A stretch of DNA of 64,000 nt from Arcuatula senhousia (taxonomy: Eukaryota; Mollusca; Bivalvia; Mytilida; Mytilidae). The translations under genes were made by a program, and so were the position numbers. The notes beneath the pieces were generated by a model that saw only the letters and a list, made by a program, of their open reading frames with translations, searched no databases and had not been told where the DNA came from. The DNA is taken from NCBI GenBank assembly GCA_963971305.1, contig OZ020313.1, forward strand, positions 20,285,260 to 20,349,259, written 5' to 3'. This document shows positions 22,079-35,529 of the stretch, one piece after another (within the stretch, counting starts at the first letter, position 1; the number at the start of each line of letters is the position of its first letter).

Positions 22079-23716
22079 GGCTCACCTGACCTATTGTCAT
22101 CACTTGGCGTCCGTCGTCCGTCCGTCCGTCCGTCCGTCGTCCGTCCGTAAAACGTTAACTCCTCTGACTCCATAAGTCCAATTGCAACCAAGCTTTGTAT
22201 GGTTGTTCATTAGTATTAGGTGCATACATTTAATGGAGGAATTTTTTAATCGTCGTAAAACATGGCACCCGTGGCTAAAAATAGAACATAGGGGGAAAAG
22301 GCAGTTTTTTGCAAATAACTCAAAAAAACGGCTACAGATATCAAAATTCTGGCATAAAGTAAAAGTGATCAGCACCTCAAGATCTATCTACCCTAAATTT
22401 TGAAGAAAATTCAACAATCATGTAAGAGTTTTTGCCCTTTTGGGGGATTTTTTGCAAATTTTGCACCTGTTTAGCTCAATATCTTGAAAACTATACAAGA
22501 TATTTGAGAAAGTTCAATTGCACATTCTTAGGCACATCAAGATCTACAAAATATGTAATGGGTCAATGTTGTAGGACCTTTCCTTTTAGGAGTTCTTGCA
22601 CTTATGACGTCAAAATTGAGCAATTTCACAGCATTTCCTGATTACATTGAAAACGTTAACTCCTCTGACACTTTAAGTCCAATTAGAACCAAACTTGGTA
22701 TTAGTGTTTATTAGCACTTGGTGTATAGAACTAATGTGGGGATTTTTAATTGGTCATAAAACATGGCAGCTGTGGCTAAAAATAGAACATTGGGCAAAAT
22801 TGCATTTTTTGCAAATAACTCAAAAACGGTGACTTTTTGATTTTTGATTGAAACATAAGTGATCAGAACATTATGATCTACCATCTCTGAATTTTGAAGA
22901 AGATCCAACAACCTAGATAGGAGTTATTGCCCTTTTTTGTGACATTTTTTGCTAATTTTGCACCTATTTAGCTCAATATCTTAAAAATTGTATAAGATAT
23001 TTGAGAAATTTAAATTGCATATTGACAAGCACATCAAGATCTACAAAATATGTGAAAAGGTCAACGTTGTAAGGACATAAGTCTCATATTGAAACCAAAC
23101 TTATTATGGCTATTTATTAGCATTATGTGTATAGTTCTAATGTGGGGATTTTTGATTGGTGGAAAACATGGCCGTTGTGGCTAAAAATAGAAAATTAGGG
23201 TAAAATACATTTTTTGTTAATAACTTGAAAAATGGTGACATATTTTTAAATTGTGATTGACAACAAAAGTGATCAACACCTCATGATCAACCAGCCCTGA
23301 AATTTTGAAGAAAATCCAACAACCCATGAAAGAGTTATTGCCCTTTTATTTGATTTTTTTTTAAATTTGCACTTACAAAAATGTTTTAAGCTTAATATCT
23401 TAAAATCTACACGAGAAGATTTAAGAAATGTGAATTGCATATTGTTTAGCACATCATGATCTACAAAATATGAAATAAGGTCAAGATTGTTATACTGTTC
23501 ATTTTAGAATGTTGAAGGAAAGAAAATTAATAAAAGGTTTCAATTGCTAAAATATTACTCTGTACAATCATTACTACATTAAGTTAAACCATTTTGTCAG
23601 ATGACCCCATTATTAAACTAATGACCCTTTCAATGTCAAATAGATTTTGCCTAATAACCTTTACTTCAGGCACATAGTGTCAGATGAGCGATTCAAGCTC
23701 CTGGGAGCCTCTTGTT
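22079..23716 (+). mobile_element. Tandem-repeat transposable element, copy D
   Basis: Starts GGCTCACCTGACC, with the microsatellite GTCCGTCCGTCC at about 22110-22146. It ends CAGATGAGCGATTCAAGCTC and CTGGGAGCCTCTTGTT, keeping the terminal palindrome with one change. Here the head module, not the core unit, is tandemly repeated: 22148-22648, 22649 to about 23070, and about 23076 to 23500. Each unit carries AAAACATGGC(A/C), TGGCTAAAAATAGAA and GATCTACAAAATATG. Only one core-type unit remains (TTTTGTCAGATGACCCC, about 23590-23690). There is no coding capacity. Confidence 0.82.
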
Positions 23717-25640
23717 ATGTTATAATTCCATAAGGAAAAAAAACATGTATTGAGAGTGTCTATTTCTGTTCACAAAGGACAATCATGATGGAGCACTAAC
23801 TAGCATCCTAATTGGCCATATATCTTTTTTCCAAATTGCAATATTTATACTGAATAACAATTGTGTGATTTTGGAGTCAGTAATTAATTATTTAATGGGA
23901 CAGACAACTTTATTCAGCATGCAACAAAGTCTTAAAATAACAAAATAGTCGGACGATAAGGTGTGTTAACACTAGGAGAATCTGTCCACAGAGGATTTTT
24001 TTAAGCATGTTGGGGGGGGGGGGGGCGCACATCATCTAAACATGAAATCAAACAAGGCCGCAGACGAACACGACAACCTCATCAAAATGAACACAAAACA
24101 ACGATGAGAAAAAACATACACGTTTCAGTTATATGAATGATCTTATTACTTAATATATTGTCAAAAATCGAAACCAAGGCAAAATAAAAGTTAGAGCTAC
24201 GAAAATTTCGATGCTCCATATGACCATTTCGAGAATTTATATAATTTTCAGCGAAGCTAGGGTCTAAATATTGGAAATCCAGATAGAAATTGGAATACCA
24301 AATGAATGATGTGCGACATTAAATGAGCATGGATACACAATGATATAATTGAGAAATGCAACAAAATTGACAGCTAACCGCTTAAAAGTAAATATAGGCT
24401 GACCAACAGGCCACAGCAATGAAAAAAGGAATACCAGTTTTCTAATGTCACAACCAGTGTTATATTTTTGTGGGCTATATGTCCATTCGTAGCTGTTTTC
24501 TTAGTAAAACAAATTACAAGTTTTTGAGCTATTTTTAGAAAAAAAGTTTGACCTAATATTTGAGCCCTTTTTTATTTAATTATTACTTTTTTAAAAATAT
24601 TTTCCATTTTTTGTTTAGTTGCTTGACTTATCACTTACTATGCTGTAATTTGACTAGGCTTTATCTAGTATTGAATCGGTTGGGTTTTGACAACATATTG
24701 TGGTTAGTTCTCAAAACTGTTTTTATCCTTCAAAGTACATTTTATTTTAATTATATATTTTGGCCCAGTTTTCTTGATCAATTTCATATAGATTCGAAAA
24801 AAGAAAATGACAAATAATTCAAAAAATATTCTTTTTTGGACGACTTTACACATGAGTCTCTTATATTTAAAGCAAACAAAAATTGGATTCATAACACTTA
24901 CAACTTCAAAGGCATGCAAATACACTCTAAATGGGTCATGTAGTAGCTTTTGTCAACTTAATTGAAATGGATATTATTTACAAAATATGTTAAATAGAGG
25001 CATAACTTTGTATAGTTTAATACTTAGCAGATTAACATATAAACTGACAACTAATTGAACAATATATTATCTGCTGATTCATCACAGCTCGACCTCTTTA
25101 CTCAGTTTTGAGTACAAGATTAATATAGTTATTTTGTACTAACTTTATAAGTAATGTAAGTAAAACTTCTTTGTAGAAGAATTATTCGGTTTATCAAGTG
25201 ATGTTTTAAACATAAAAGTAATTTATGAGTAGATTTTTTTTCCTCAAGTCATCATGATCGAACGTATTTACGATGACTCTGATTTATGTGTCCATGGCAG
25301 GACATTAATGGCGTGTCAGTACTACGAAATAAAGTCCAAATGTTTTCAAATTGATTTCTGTATAAATTTCACAATTTTACATACAGTCCAGACCAATTTG
25401 TCAAAATTTACAAAAACAACAAAAATACGAAAAGGTGAGTTTTAAACATTCGCTCACACCCCTCGGTCATTTTGTACTCGTCAGTCGAGGCCTGTTTCTA
25501 TTTATATGTTGAACCCGTTTCTTGGTAAAATTATGCAAAATAATAACGACTGGACAAGAAGCGTACAAATATCGAGCTATCAATTAATTTATCACCATAA
25601 TTTAATGTTTTATCACTTTATACTTATTACAAATAATATA
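23717..25640. other. Non-coding stretch with a 14-G run
   Basis: No gene supported. A run of 14 G is at 24012-24025. The ORFs at 24.6-24.9 kb lie in T-rich sequence without motifs. Confidence 0.5.
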
Positions 25641-25647
25641 TATTCAA

Positions 25648-26530
25648 AATACAAATACTAAAACGGGAATACAAACGGGTAATTTGGTTATGCTGTATAT
25701 TTACATTTTAAGGGGTTATCTCTCATTTGAATCAAAATTTTGGATAGTCAAAAACCAACAGTATTGAATGAAAATTACTCAAAGCCAAAAGGTTCGATCA
25801 AAAGCCAAATCCAGCACCGATTGTGCAGTATAAGGAAAGAAACCTTGTGTTTTAAACAATAAGAATTTAACAATCGGAAATTTTAATAACAAAAAATTAA
25901 TAGAAATTTAATGGTAAATTCGTTTCAGACAAGTCTGACGAATAGGCCTGTGATTACTCTATGGGACCTCTGGTCCATCCAGTGATTTCAAATTCAATAC
26001 CAAAACGGGTATAAAAACGTTTAATTTGGTTATGTTATATATCGATATTTCACGGATTAATCTCTCATTAGCAGCATTTAAATCAAAACATTGGAAGGTC
26101 AAAAACCAAAGGTATTGAATGAAGAGTACTCAAAGCCAAAAGGTTCGAACCAGGAAGCCAAATCTAACACCGAGAATATCAACCATGAGCAGTACAAGGA
26201 AATCTGGTGTTTTAAACAATTTAGCATTTAACAATCGGGAACTTCAAATACAAAAAAATAATAGAAATTTAATGGTATATTCGTTTCAAATAAGTCTGAC
26301 GATTAGGCTTGTGATAACTCTCGGGGTCCTATGGTCTGGACGACTCAGTGATTTCAAAATATAAATACGAAACGGGTATAAAAACGGGTAGATTGGTTAT
26401 TCTATATATGCATATTTTAAGGAGTAACCTTTCATCAACTGGATTTGAATCAAAATAGAAGGTCAAAAACCCAAAAGTATTGAACGAAAATTACTTAAAA
26501 CCATAAAAAGTTCAACTTGGGTATTACATG
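25648..26530 (+). repeat. Tandem units of 342-367 bp
   Basis: Unit starts, marked by AAACGGG, fall at about 25661, 26003 and 26370. Each unit contains TTTGGTTATGCT-like, CTCTCAT...GCATTTGAATCAAAA, CCAAATC(C/T)A(G/A)CACCGA, GGTGTTTTAAACAAT, TAGAAATTTAATGGTA and AAGTCTGACGA blocks. About two and a half units are present and they are diverged from each other. The small ORFs across them are accidental. Confidence 0.85.
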
Positions 26531-27929
26531 TGAGGCCTATTTGTACTAGAAATATAACGAAGTCATTGCCATTTCGTGTTGTAATGCTTGCAACACTTTA
26601 TTTTCTGTTCAGTTAATGCTATAAAATATTTCTTTACTAACCTAGTTTTATCACTGTTACGGTAGGTCTGTTACAATTATGGAAATGATTTATAACGTTG
26701 TCATTGACCTCCTAATACTTCTACAACATAAAAGTTTTTCAAAGTTCATTATTCTTTTCATGTAATGACAAAATTTAATTACATATTTATTTCGTTTTAT
26801 TAGACTTTAATGCATATGTATTCATGCACCTGTAATACTAGGCCTAGTTTCTCGCTCTTCTATGAAGCATTTAACTAGATATTTTGTTTTACAGATCCTA
26901 AAATTTATTGTTGAATTTGCTACTTTTTTTACGGAATCTATATGTACGTATATTATATATATACTCATGGAACAAAGAAACTGTGCATGCATATTGAAAA
27001 TAAATTGTTCCCAAATTTCTCCCAATCAGAAAATCGTAAAAAATACAGTTATCGAGTTGAAATTTTCACTGAATGTCGAGTGGAATAAGCAGATCATTTT
27101 TGGGTAAAAATCTGAAAATTTTTGAATTCCAGTTTCCGAGATTAAAAAAATCCCACTTTTTACCCCAAAAATGAAAAATCTAAATTTTCACCGAAAATTA
27201 AAGCTGTTAACTTTCAACCACTGAAAGGAGAAACGTTTTTGTGAAAATCACCTGAGAAATCTTAATTTCAAAAATGTGTGTTGTTTTTAAAGTGTGATTT
27301 TGCGAATTCCAAATTGACACTACCTGATTTCAAACTGCAAGCAAAGCATCTCTTAAGAACCTAAAAAAGACAATTTTTGTCGGGATCTTAGGACAATGAT
27401 TTTGCAATACTTTTTTATTTAAATATTTTAAGTACTTAATAAATTGTTGAATTTGTGATTTTTTTAAAGTGATGCACAGTTTCTTTTTTCCATTAATATA
27501 CATGTATGTTTTAGTCATTTAAAAAAAAATCTATGCATTTTTGTCTTTATGTCTTGATTAAATTATAAGTCGTCGTTCAAAATGCTTGAAAAAAATGACA
27601 AAAGTTAATAAAAGGCCTGATTTTAAACAAATTACCTTAAGCTTAATAACATATATTAATGAATGTTTATAGTTCATTTCATTATATCATAATTGAGGTC
27701 ATATATTATATAAAAAAAATATGTCACAAAACTATTTTGTTGTTGCTTTATTGAACATATTGATTATGATATTATGTACAAAAATGATAAACTTTGTGGA
27801 AAATAAAGGCTGTAACAAAATTACCGAACTTGGAGAATCAATCTCAAATGTCGATAAGACTAGACAAAACAAGGAACATAAACACGAAAACATGACATCT
27901 TTATCATTTTTAAATTTCCGTACTAAATC
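26531..27929. other. Non-coding stretch, nothing recognised
   Basis: AT-rich sequence; the several ORFs of 60-80 residues on both strands have no motifs. Confidence 0.45.
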
Positions 27930-28440
27930 AAAGATTATTTGAATAAAAGGAACAGTTTTTTTAGACAATATCCAAACGTGTATAAGAACAGTAAATTTGC
28001 TTATGTTATATATGCAAATTTCAATGAGTTAACTCTTCATTGGCAGCATTTGAATCAAAAACCAAAAATATTGGACGAAAAGTACTCAAGTCTGAAAAAA
28101 AGATCAAACAGGGAGGCAGAACCCAGCACCAAGGACACCGACCAAGATGTGAAGTACAAGAAACCTGGTGTTTTCAATAATTTTGAATCGAACAATCAGA
28201 AATTTCATTTATAAAAATATTAGAATTTATTACTAAATTCATGTCAAACAAGTGACCAGGTTTTTGATAACCTTCGTGGATCTCTGGTTCACCAGCAGCG
28301 GTTATCGACCAAGTGGTTTAAAAAGAATCCAAACAGTTTTAGTCATGATGCATATGCATATTTCAAGAGTAACCCCTCATCAGCTGCGTTTTTATCAAAA
28401 CATTGGAAGGTAAAAAACCAAAAGTATATGAAAAATGAAC
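27930..28440 (+). repeat. About 1.4 diverged units of the same dispersed family
   Basis: Contains GCAGCATTTGAATCAAAA, CCCAGCACCAAGGACACCGA, CCTGGTGTTTTCAATAATTT and CACCAGCAGCGGTTATCGAC, in the order seen at 25.6-26.5 kb. The 91-residue ORF here is a by-product of the repeat. Confidence 0.8.
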
Positions 28441-31400
28441 GGTGACCCCATATTTTTCAGAAAAGAGCTTTGAAAGGGACTTTCAACAGTTTTTGAGCGG
28501 ATACTTTAACAGAAATTCGACGCCATAGAGTGATTTTTCTTCAATGAATTGTCTTTGTAAGGGAGACACATTGTGATTTCTTGTCCAACTGGTTTTGCTG
28601 AAAATAAAGGGAAAGAATTAACTAATAAAAATAATAATAACCTGATAGAATGCAATTAAAGATGCATTGTATATAAAGTAATAAAAACGCAACGAAGTTC
28701 CTGACAATAAATTTTAAAGAAGCGCTCTACCTAAAGGATGAAAATGCCAAACTCCATAAATATGAATATGAAGAGTACAGAAAAAAGTAAATAATAACTG
28801 GACTGGGAATCAAATTATCTGTAAGATTCACCCATGTGTAGGGTATGTAGAGCATAAGGGTATTGAAAATTTTATACTTAAACGGCTAATATGATAGCTT
28901 CTTGGTGTTCTTCCACTGCCGAAGTGGCAAACCTCGGGAAAAAAATAAAACTTCAACAGTAGCACTATCATGGATGATAAAGAAATAAGAATTCAGCAGA
29001 TTTCCAGACAATAAATTAAGCCACACCCGACGCACATTTCATCTATTCAAATCTCATCAGAGGCGCTCTTTTCATGCTTTTCAAAGATTGTAAACACTAT
29101 GCGCAAATGAAGAGCGTAAAACAATAAAACAACCTTTTACGAATAATATAAAATCAGCAACAATAACTACAACGTGCCTCAGCTAATATCAATAAAACGG
29201 TTGTTTTATGCTGTATATCGATAATTCAAGATGTAAGTTCCCATTAGAAGCATACATCAAAAGAAAAATGCTAACACCTATATATCACAGAAGTCAAATC
29301 CAGCACCATGAATAGCATTATATTCCTTTGCTGAATTTCTAAAGGCTAGCCCCAGCTTGGTTATAATAGTATAGCTCGTTTATATTTCTTCAAATCTTTA
29401 TCAAGATTCTGTTTCATTGCTAAATGATAAATTATTTGTAAATTGCCATTGAACATAAACACTTTGAACATTTTCTATTTTTTTAAATGGTATACTTGGT
29501 AATTCTTCACCAAGGCATAGATAAGTCTTAATGTTGATTTTGGAACCATATTTAAGTTTGCTGGTATAGTTTTAGCTTCCCTACATTTATGATAAAATGC
29601 TTTGGCACTAACACTTATTTGTTCGTAATGCATGATCTATCCAAGTCTGAATCATAAGATTATTCTGTTGAATTTCAGTCTTCCTGAAAAAGAGGTTTTC
29701 CTGACGTCTCCAAAAGACGTTTCATCAAGGTAAAGCGACCACTTTTGCCTGCTGAGTAGTTTTACTTTGCAAAGTGTCATTCTTAATTTAGAATTCTTTT
29801 TTGTCTTCAAATAAATTAGATGTTCTAAAATTAAGTTTAAGCATTGAGTTAAATATATTGTTTAGAATTAATAAGAATCTTTTCAGAGACACGAAAGTGA
29901 CAAAAAAATAGCCAAAGTAGTAGGCTGCCACGCAGCACTACATATCTCTGCACTGTTCTTGTGCTGAACTGGGACTATACCAAGTTGAATGATAATTATC
30001 AATATTGGTGAGATATTGCTGTTAAGACTTATTGCTGGTATTGACACTAAAATTTATCTGCAAATTGTTTTGCATTTGGCAACCTGTTTCATATATTAAG
30101 ATTTATAATGTGCTCTTAATATTCTGGTTGATTTTGCCTTTTAGCTTTTTGGCTTGTCCGTCTCTGATGGGTCTTGAATGGTCGAACTGCTTGTCAGTCT
30201 CAGTTTTATATATCATCTTGTCTGGAACTTTGTTGATATTTTGTTTCCCCAGCAAAAGAAAATAAAATTGCCATAAAAGCTGACTAAAAAGTTCATCTGA
30301 TTTGAATAATTATATCTCTTGGGTATTCTGTACATCTCAAAGAAAAAAAGACAAAATAAAATGGCCTATTATAGTACACTTATACTACTAGATTTCATTT
30401 TAAAATAATTATACATTGTCAAAAGAAATAAATAACCAATATCACCTTGCTAATCTCTATGCCGTTACTTTTATATAAATAAATCAATGTAAAATTATTC
30501 ATTGAAATTAAGTAATTTTAAAGCTCAAAACGGTGTTTAGATTTGCTTAATCAATGGCTTGAAAGGAATGTGTTTCCTTGTTTGGTTTATACTGACTTTT
30601 ATATACTTTGTGTAAAATCAGAATCGAATTAATTCAATGTTTGAAGCTTTGACGCCGTTTCCTTTGTAGAATTTATTAGCGGTCTTGATTATTTTTATAA
30701 CCTTCATATACTTGTAAGGAAAGTTTAATTTGTGACAAAAATCAGTCATTACAAGTGCAATCAAGTTTTAATAATCTCATAAAATCTAACATTGCATTTA
30801 ATAAGTGTTTAAACTCATAAAGTTAAAGTGCAAAATATTGATTTTGTGTTATTCAAGTATGAGCTAAAGTTAATAAATCTTAATATAACCCCCTGGATCC
30901 ATCTCAAAGAGATATTTTTAGCGCAAGAATCATCATAAAAATGGGTCATATGTAAAAAAAAATCAAAATTATTGCTATACATTAAGTTGATTATAAAGAT
31001 AACATCGCTTCGATACAATGAGAAAGGCGTACGCATCGCCTCTGTCTCTAGCATTATAATTTTGCAAATATCAGTGGCCAAAGATTTATATTGAGGGGTT
31101 TCCTTTAAAACATCGATGTAAGGTCTAATAAGGATAAGGACAATGTAAAAATAAAACGAAAGAAGTACTAAATGCTTTAATGTGAAATGTGGTTTGATGT
31201 TTTAATCCCTAACAACATTTTTAGGATATATCAGGCCAATGAACATGAAAAAGACGATTAAAAAGAAGATAAAGTATGAGGGAATGGGAAACAAAAAACA
31301 AAGGAACATTGATTCTGGTCTTCTTATGAAGTGTGGCTCACTGCTATTTTTCGTCATGCTTTCTGGACGCCTCATATCCTAGTCTATGGACTTATCTGTA

Positions 31401-32929
31401 GTAGTTCAAGCTAGCTATGGACTGACCATTTTACACGACTCTAACCTTTCGAAAACAAAGGCAAATTGCAACTTATGTTTATGCCAAAACAATTCATGAA
31501 AGACCTCAAGTATGAAATGATTTGAAAGAAGTATGTCAGTTAATCTCATGATGTTTGATCTTTTGGTATTTTACCATGTGGATTTGGCATGAGCTCATTT
31601 TAAGAATTTAAAGATTTTTAAAAAATGTCATGATAAAATATTTTTAAACAAAAACATCTGATAATCTTAGATAAAATCTTCTGGAAGAAAATCCACAAAC
31701 CGTTAATTTTGGTAATTTTGTATAATTCTATTGATATATAAAAACTTTAAATTGATACGATGTTGCGGTTAAATCTGATAAGTGCCATTGTTCCTACACA
31801 GTTTAGAATAATAGAGAGGTACAATAAAATTGGATTTAATGTCTATAAAACCCACTTGTTGTATGTTTACTAGACAGTTTAATTGTTTATTAAAAGGAGG
31901 TATAAAAGGCAAATATTTATAGATATTTCTTTAATCCCCCACATCGTGGTTATTGTTAATGCCATAAAATCAAACTAAGCAAATTAAAAGACTAAATTTC
32001 AAATTATTTATCTTTGTCGTTTAATATTAAAGTATGGTATGCAAAATAAACAACATCCGGGTACATATAGGATGCCTAGTAGTTGGAGGTTTGTTCTGAA
32101 ACCATCAGTTCAGAAAGCTGACAAATTCATTCAGAGTGGCACATGTGGCATGCAAATAAATGTACAATTAGAATTTATCATCGTGTTGTCTATTTATTAT
32201 CAATACTGTTGAATGCCATGAATAGCCGTTTTAAAGTATCGATTCCAATATTCTTAACTGTCTGAATTGTTGAAGCAGTTTGTTTGTATTTTTCAAATTA
32301 AAGATTAATGCATATCTCTTTCGTTAACTGTTCATAATTATGTTTTGAATCACCACTCGGAGTCGTCGTTGATGCCATTAGGTTTGAAGATAACGAGCAA
32401 ATGTACATAATGGGACATCATTAGTAAGCTATAATCGCTTAATGTTATTATCTGTTTGTCTCGAAATACATTCAAAACATAAGATAGACAGTAATGCTGA
32501 TGCTATTTAAAATACAAACTTTTAGATCACGCAATTAAACAAACGGTTTTACTGAAAAATAAACCTATCGTTTTCTTTCCAATATACAAATGTATAAAAT
32601 GTGTTGGTGCAAATATGACAGGACCTAAAGATGACAGTAATTATTTGCCTGTCATTGTAGACAGCAATTTTTGACAATCGACAACAACACACGTACAGTT
32701 TTCGATTTCTTAGACATCGTTTTACCCAATAACAATTTAACGGTATGATAATCATGATCTTTAGATGTTTGGTGGGTCTAAGAGCAGACTATCTGCACTT
32801 CAACAAACCTACAGTTTGTAAACTTCACAGCAAACGTTTATGAAAAAATAACTCACGCTAGAGCTTTTATGTATTTTTTTGCATACACGGAGAATGACTA
32901 CTAAAGGCAATGGTTTAACATATTCCCAC
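28441..32929. other. Mostly non-coding, with degraded repeat pieces
   Basis: Positions 29015-29120 match the fragment at 13.1-13.3 kb. Positions 29190-29310 resemble the dispersed unit of about 350 bp (AAGTCAAATCCAGCACCATG). The rest shows no gene or repeat that I can support. Confidence 0.5.
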
Positions 32930-33080
32930 TGAGTCTCAATGACTAAATCTGGTGCAGTCTTTCGCAATTGAAAAGGGAGGTTTGGTTAAGAAAATCTGGT
33001 TAAACCCAATATTAAAATGTCTGTACCAAGCAGGTACCAATGTAATCTTCAATTTTCCGGTATGTATTTGTCTTGGGTTG
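32930..33080 (+). repeat. Diverged dispersed repeat (Penelope-flank family)
   Basis: GGGAGGTTTGGTTAAGAAAA, then TCTGGTTAAACCCAATATTA, then TGTCTGTACCAAGCAGGTAC, then TTTTCCGGTATGT aligns with 55180-55280. It is the most diverged copy. Confidence 0.65.
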
Positions 33081-33116
33081 CCTGTTTGTGATTAACAATT
33101 AACAATCCCTATTCGC

Positions 33117-33331
33117 TAAGGAACCGACAATATAACTTGAAGAGGGGGTGGTTTTTTTTTTGGCAGCAAAGGTGGAGAAAAAAATAATCTGAAGAAGGAT
33201 TTCTGCCATATAAAATAATGCTTATATCACAAAGAATATGTCGCGACATCTCTCACGAATAAATATTGTTCCGCGCTTTGCTTTTGCCAAAACAAAAATC
33301 CAACACCCCCAATTTCAAGTTAAATCCCTTA
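33117..33331 (+). mobile_element. MITE (TAAGGGACC family), copy 1
   Basis: The left end is TAAGGAACCGACAATATAAC and the right end ATTTCAAGTTAAATCCCTTA. The interior shares GAAGAAGGATTTCTGCCATA, TAAAATAATGCTTAT and GTCGCGAC with the other copies. TA at both outer ends fits a Tc1/mariner-type target site. Confidence 0.8.
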
Positions 33332-34720
33332 TGACAAAAACAATGTATTTTTGATTTATATATATATTCAGTTATTATTGACAGAAAGAATAAAACAAAT
33401 TCCTCCCTATCTCTTAATACAAGTGCCCCTTTATAATAGCTGTTTTGGTATATATTTTGTGTTTATTGTTCCTACATTTATGCATGAAAAAAAAATGATA
33501 AAAACAAAAATATCAAATCATCTTACGGTGATAAGGTTTTGTCCTACTAAAGGATGATTTATCTTAATTAGGACTTAAAATAGAGCACAATAGATCAATT
33601 TTATTGACAGATGGGGGTGAAATGAAAATGAGAATCTTACAATTTAGTGAGTTTGAATGATGATTTTTGCTGACAATCTTATAGATATATTTAAATACAA
33701 GCTGAATATGAATGAAATTTGATCTGAGACATATGAATTATTTATTTAGAAAATAAGATATATGACGAAAAAAGATACAGCTTTTCGTGACAACTCATTT
33801 AAAAGTATTTTTTATACCCCTGCTAGTTTTCATCACTTAATTATTTAAGCTTCCATAATGTTATACGGAAGGTAAAAAGTAACAAAGCCGTAAACTGATA
33901 TCTATGATTAATGCAGCGACTATTGCATTTTGAAAAAGATTTTATCTCTTGGGATATTATTTAATTAATTAAAGAGTCAGTTAATTTTTTATGTTATCTA
34001 TCATTAAAATATCCAATAGTTATTGCCTGGGAGGATTCCTTTGATGTAATGTATTTCTCACGAATAGCCATACGGCTTGTCATTTTGCGCGTTTGCAAAC
34101 CACATCAGACTTCGTTATTATCATTTTCATAGAAGTTGTGCATATATACTTGAATCAAAAAATCAATTTTCAAAGAAGAAAATACAACACAAGGAAAAGA
34201 CACCCGATTGCAATGGTCCATGCATGGTACAGGCATTTCTAGAGAAATTGTGGGTTAAACCATGGCACCAAACTTCCTCTACATGTACCATTGCGATCCT
34301 AGGGTCTGGTATTTTCACAAAACACAAATCGGTTGTGAGACATGGAAGCGATTGTGAGGTTATCATCCCCAGTACATCAAACATACAAAATCTGATGAAA
34401 ACTGTCAAGAATAATTTCATCTGACGTAATAGAACAAATTCTACCAATGGCTGAATTTTGTGTTTGTTCCGAGTGAGATGCCACAATGCAAATTTATATT
34501 AAGCAGTCCTATAGGTAACAGACAACTGCAACGGCTTAAAGAGTCAATAGTGTTCATTTATTAGTATCTCAAAACACTTTGTTATCCGCTATTTTTGTCT
34601 GATGCATCGTTACACACTTGGGTCAACTTGAAATATCATTACACACTTTGGTGAATGGAATTTTGGCCCATATAATACCACACACGGTAATTTATCATCA
34701 AACTTTTGTTATTAGTTATA
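33332..34720. other. Non-coding stretch containing one repeat module
   Basis: No gene supported. The ORFs of 115 and 107 residues at 34.1-34.5 kb lie over the repeat module at 34205-34299 and are not taken as genes. Confidence 0.55.
34205..34299 (-). repeat. 95-bp module with inverted ends, reverse strand
   Basis: Bounded by GATTGCAATGG and CCATTGCGATC. On the minus strand it reads GAAGTTTGGTGCCAT, GGTTTAACCCA and GAAATGCCTGTACCA, matching 55166-55260, which has the same length (95 bp). The exact boundaries suggest a discrete unit rather than a ragged repeat. Confidence 0.7.
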
Positions 34721-34724
34721 TCAG

Positions 34725-35527
34725 AATCTGTTCTAACATCTCTACTGTCAGGCTCTCCTCACATGCAGTTCTAGAACTGTTCTTACCCAGGACAGCAACT
34801 GTCATAAACAGTAATGGGTCAGAACTGGCATAAACTGTCCCAGCCCCTGACAATTCTAGACCTGTTCTAGGCCCTGACAGCTAAGAACTCCTCTTGTCCC
34901 TGACAGTTCTGCACTCTAACAGTTCTGGACTCTGACAGGTCCTGAAATTTCTAAATGACGTCATATGTTGTTTATTGTAATGTTTTCTAAGCTATGTTAA
35001 AACTTTAGTGTTGGCCAAAATGCCTACAAAATTATTAGCTTTCTATCAAAAAATTGTATTTTCGATCGCGATAGCCATGCAACTTTCATTACTTTGGACA
35101 ATTAACCAGAATATTTCTAAAACTGTCAGGGTTTAGAACTGTCAGGCGCTGCCGGGCTTACTATGGCGGATCCAGAAATTTTCAAACGGGAGGGCGCGCA
35201 ATTAGAAAAAGGTTGCCTGGACCTCTTGTTTTATACAGTTCCTAACGAAATTTTCCTGTAAAATTTGACGTCGCGAGCCCAGCACACCTGTACTCAATCC
35301 GCCTTTGGGCCTTAGAACTATCAAAGCTAAGAACTGTCAGGGCGCATAACAGATTAAAGCTGTCAGGGCGTAAGAAAGCTTAGAATTGTCAGTGCTTAGA
35401 ACAGTTCTAAATCTGTCGTGTGCTAACATGACAGATTTTTTTCATCAAGGCTTGTCATAAACTGTCCTAGTGCAGAACAAATTTAGAACAGATTCCTGAC
35501 AGTTCCAGAGAGATGTTAGAACTGACT
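34725..35527. mobile_element. Inverted-repeat element rich in CTGTCAGG motifs
   Basis: A perfect 14-bp terminal inverted repeat, GTTCTAACATCTCT (34730-34743) and its complement (35509-35522), extends outwards with one mismatch. The interior of about 800 bp carries roughly 20 copies of CTGACAGTTC or GAACTGTCAGG-type motifs. They lie mainly in one orientation on the left and the other on the right, with unique sequence including TGACGTCATATG between them. It has no coding capacity. The pattern fits a non-autonomous DNA element with many subterminal transposase-binding repeats, or a foldback element. Confidence 0.75.
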
Positions 35528-35529
35528 TA

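Noticed and set aside
29480..29700. Minus-strand peptide VSAKAFYHKCREAKTIP as part of a gene
   Set aside because: A short open segment without motif, splice support or second copy; not enough to call.
34077..34486. ORFs of 115 (plus) and 107 (minus) residues
   Set aside because: They overlap the 95-bp dispersed repeat module at 34205-34299, and neither shows a domain.
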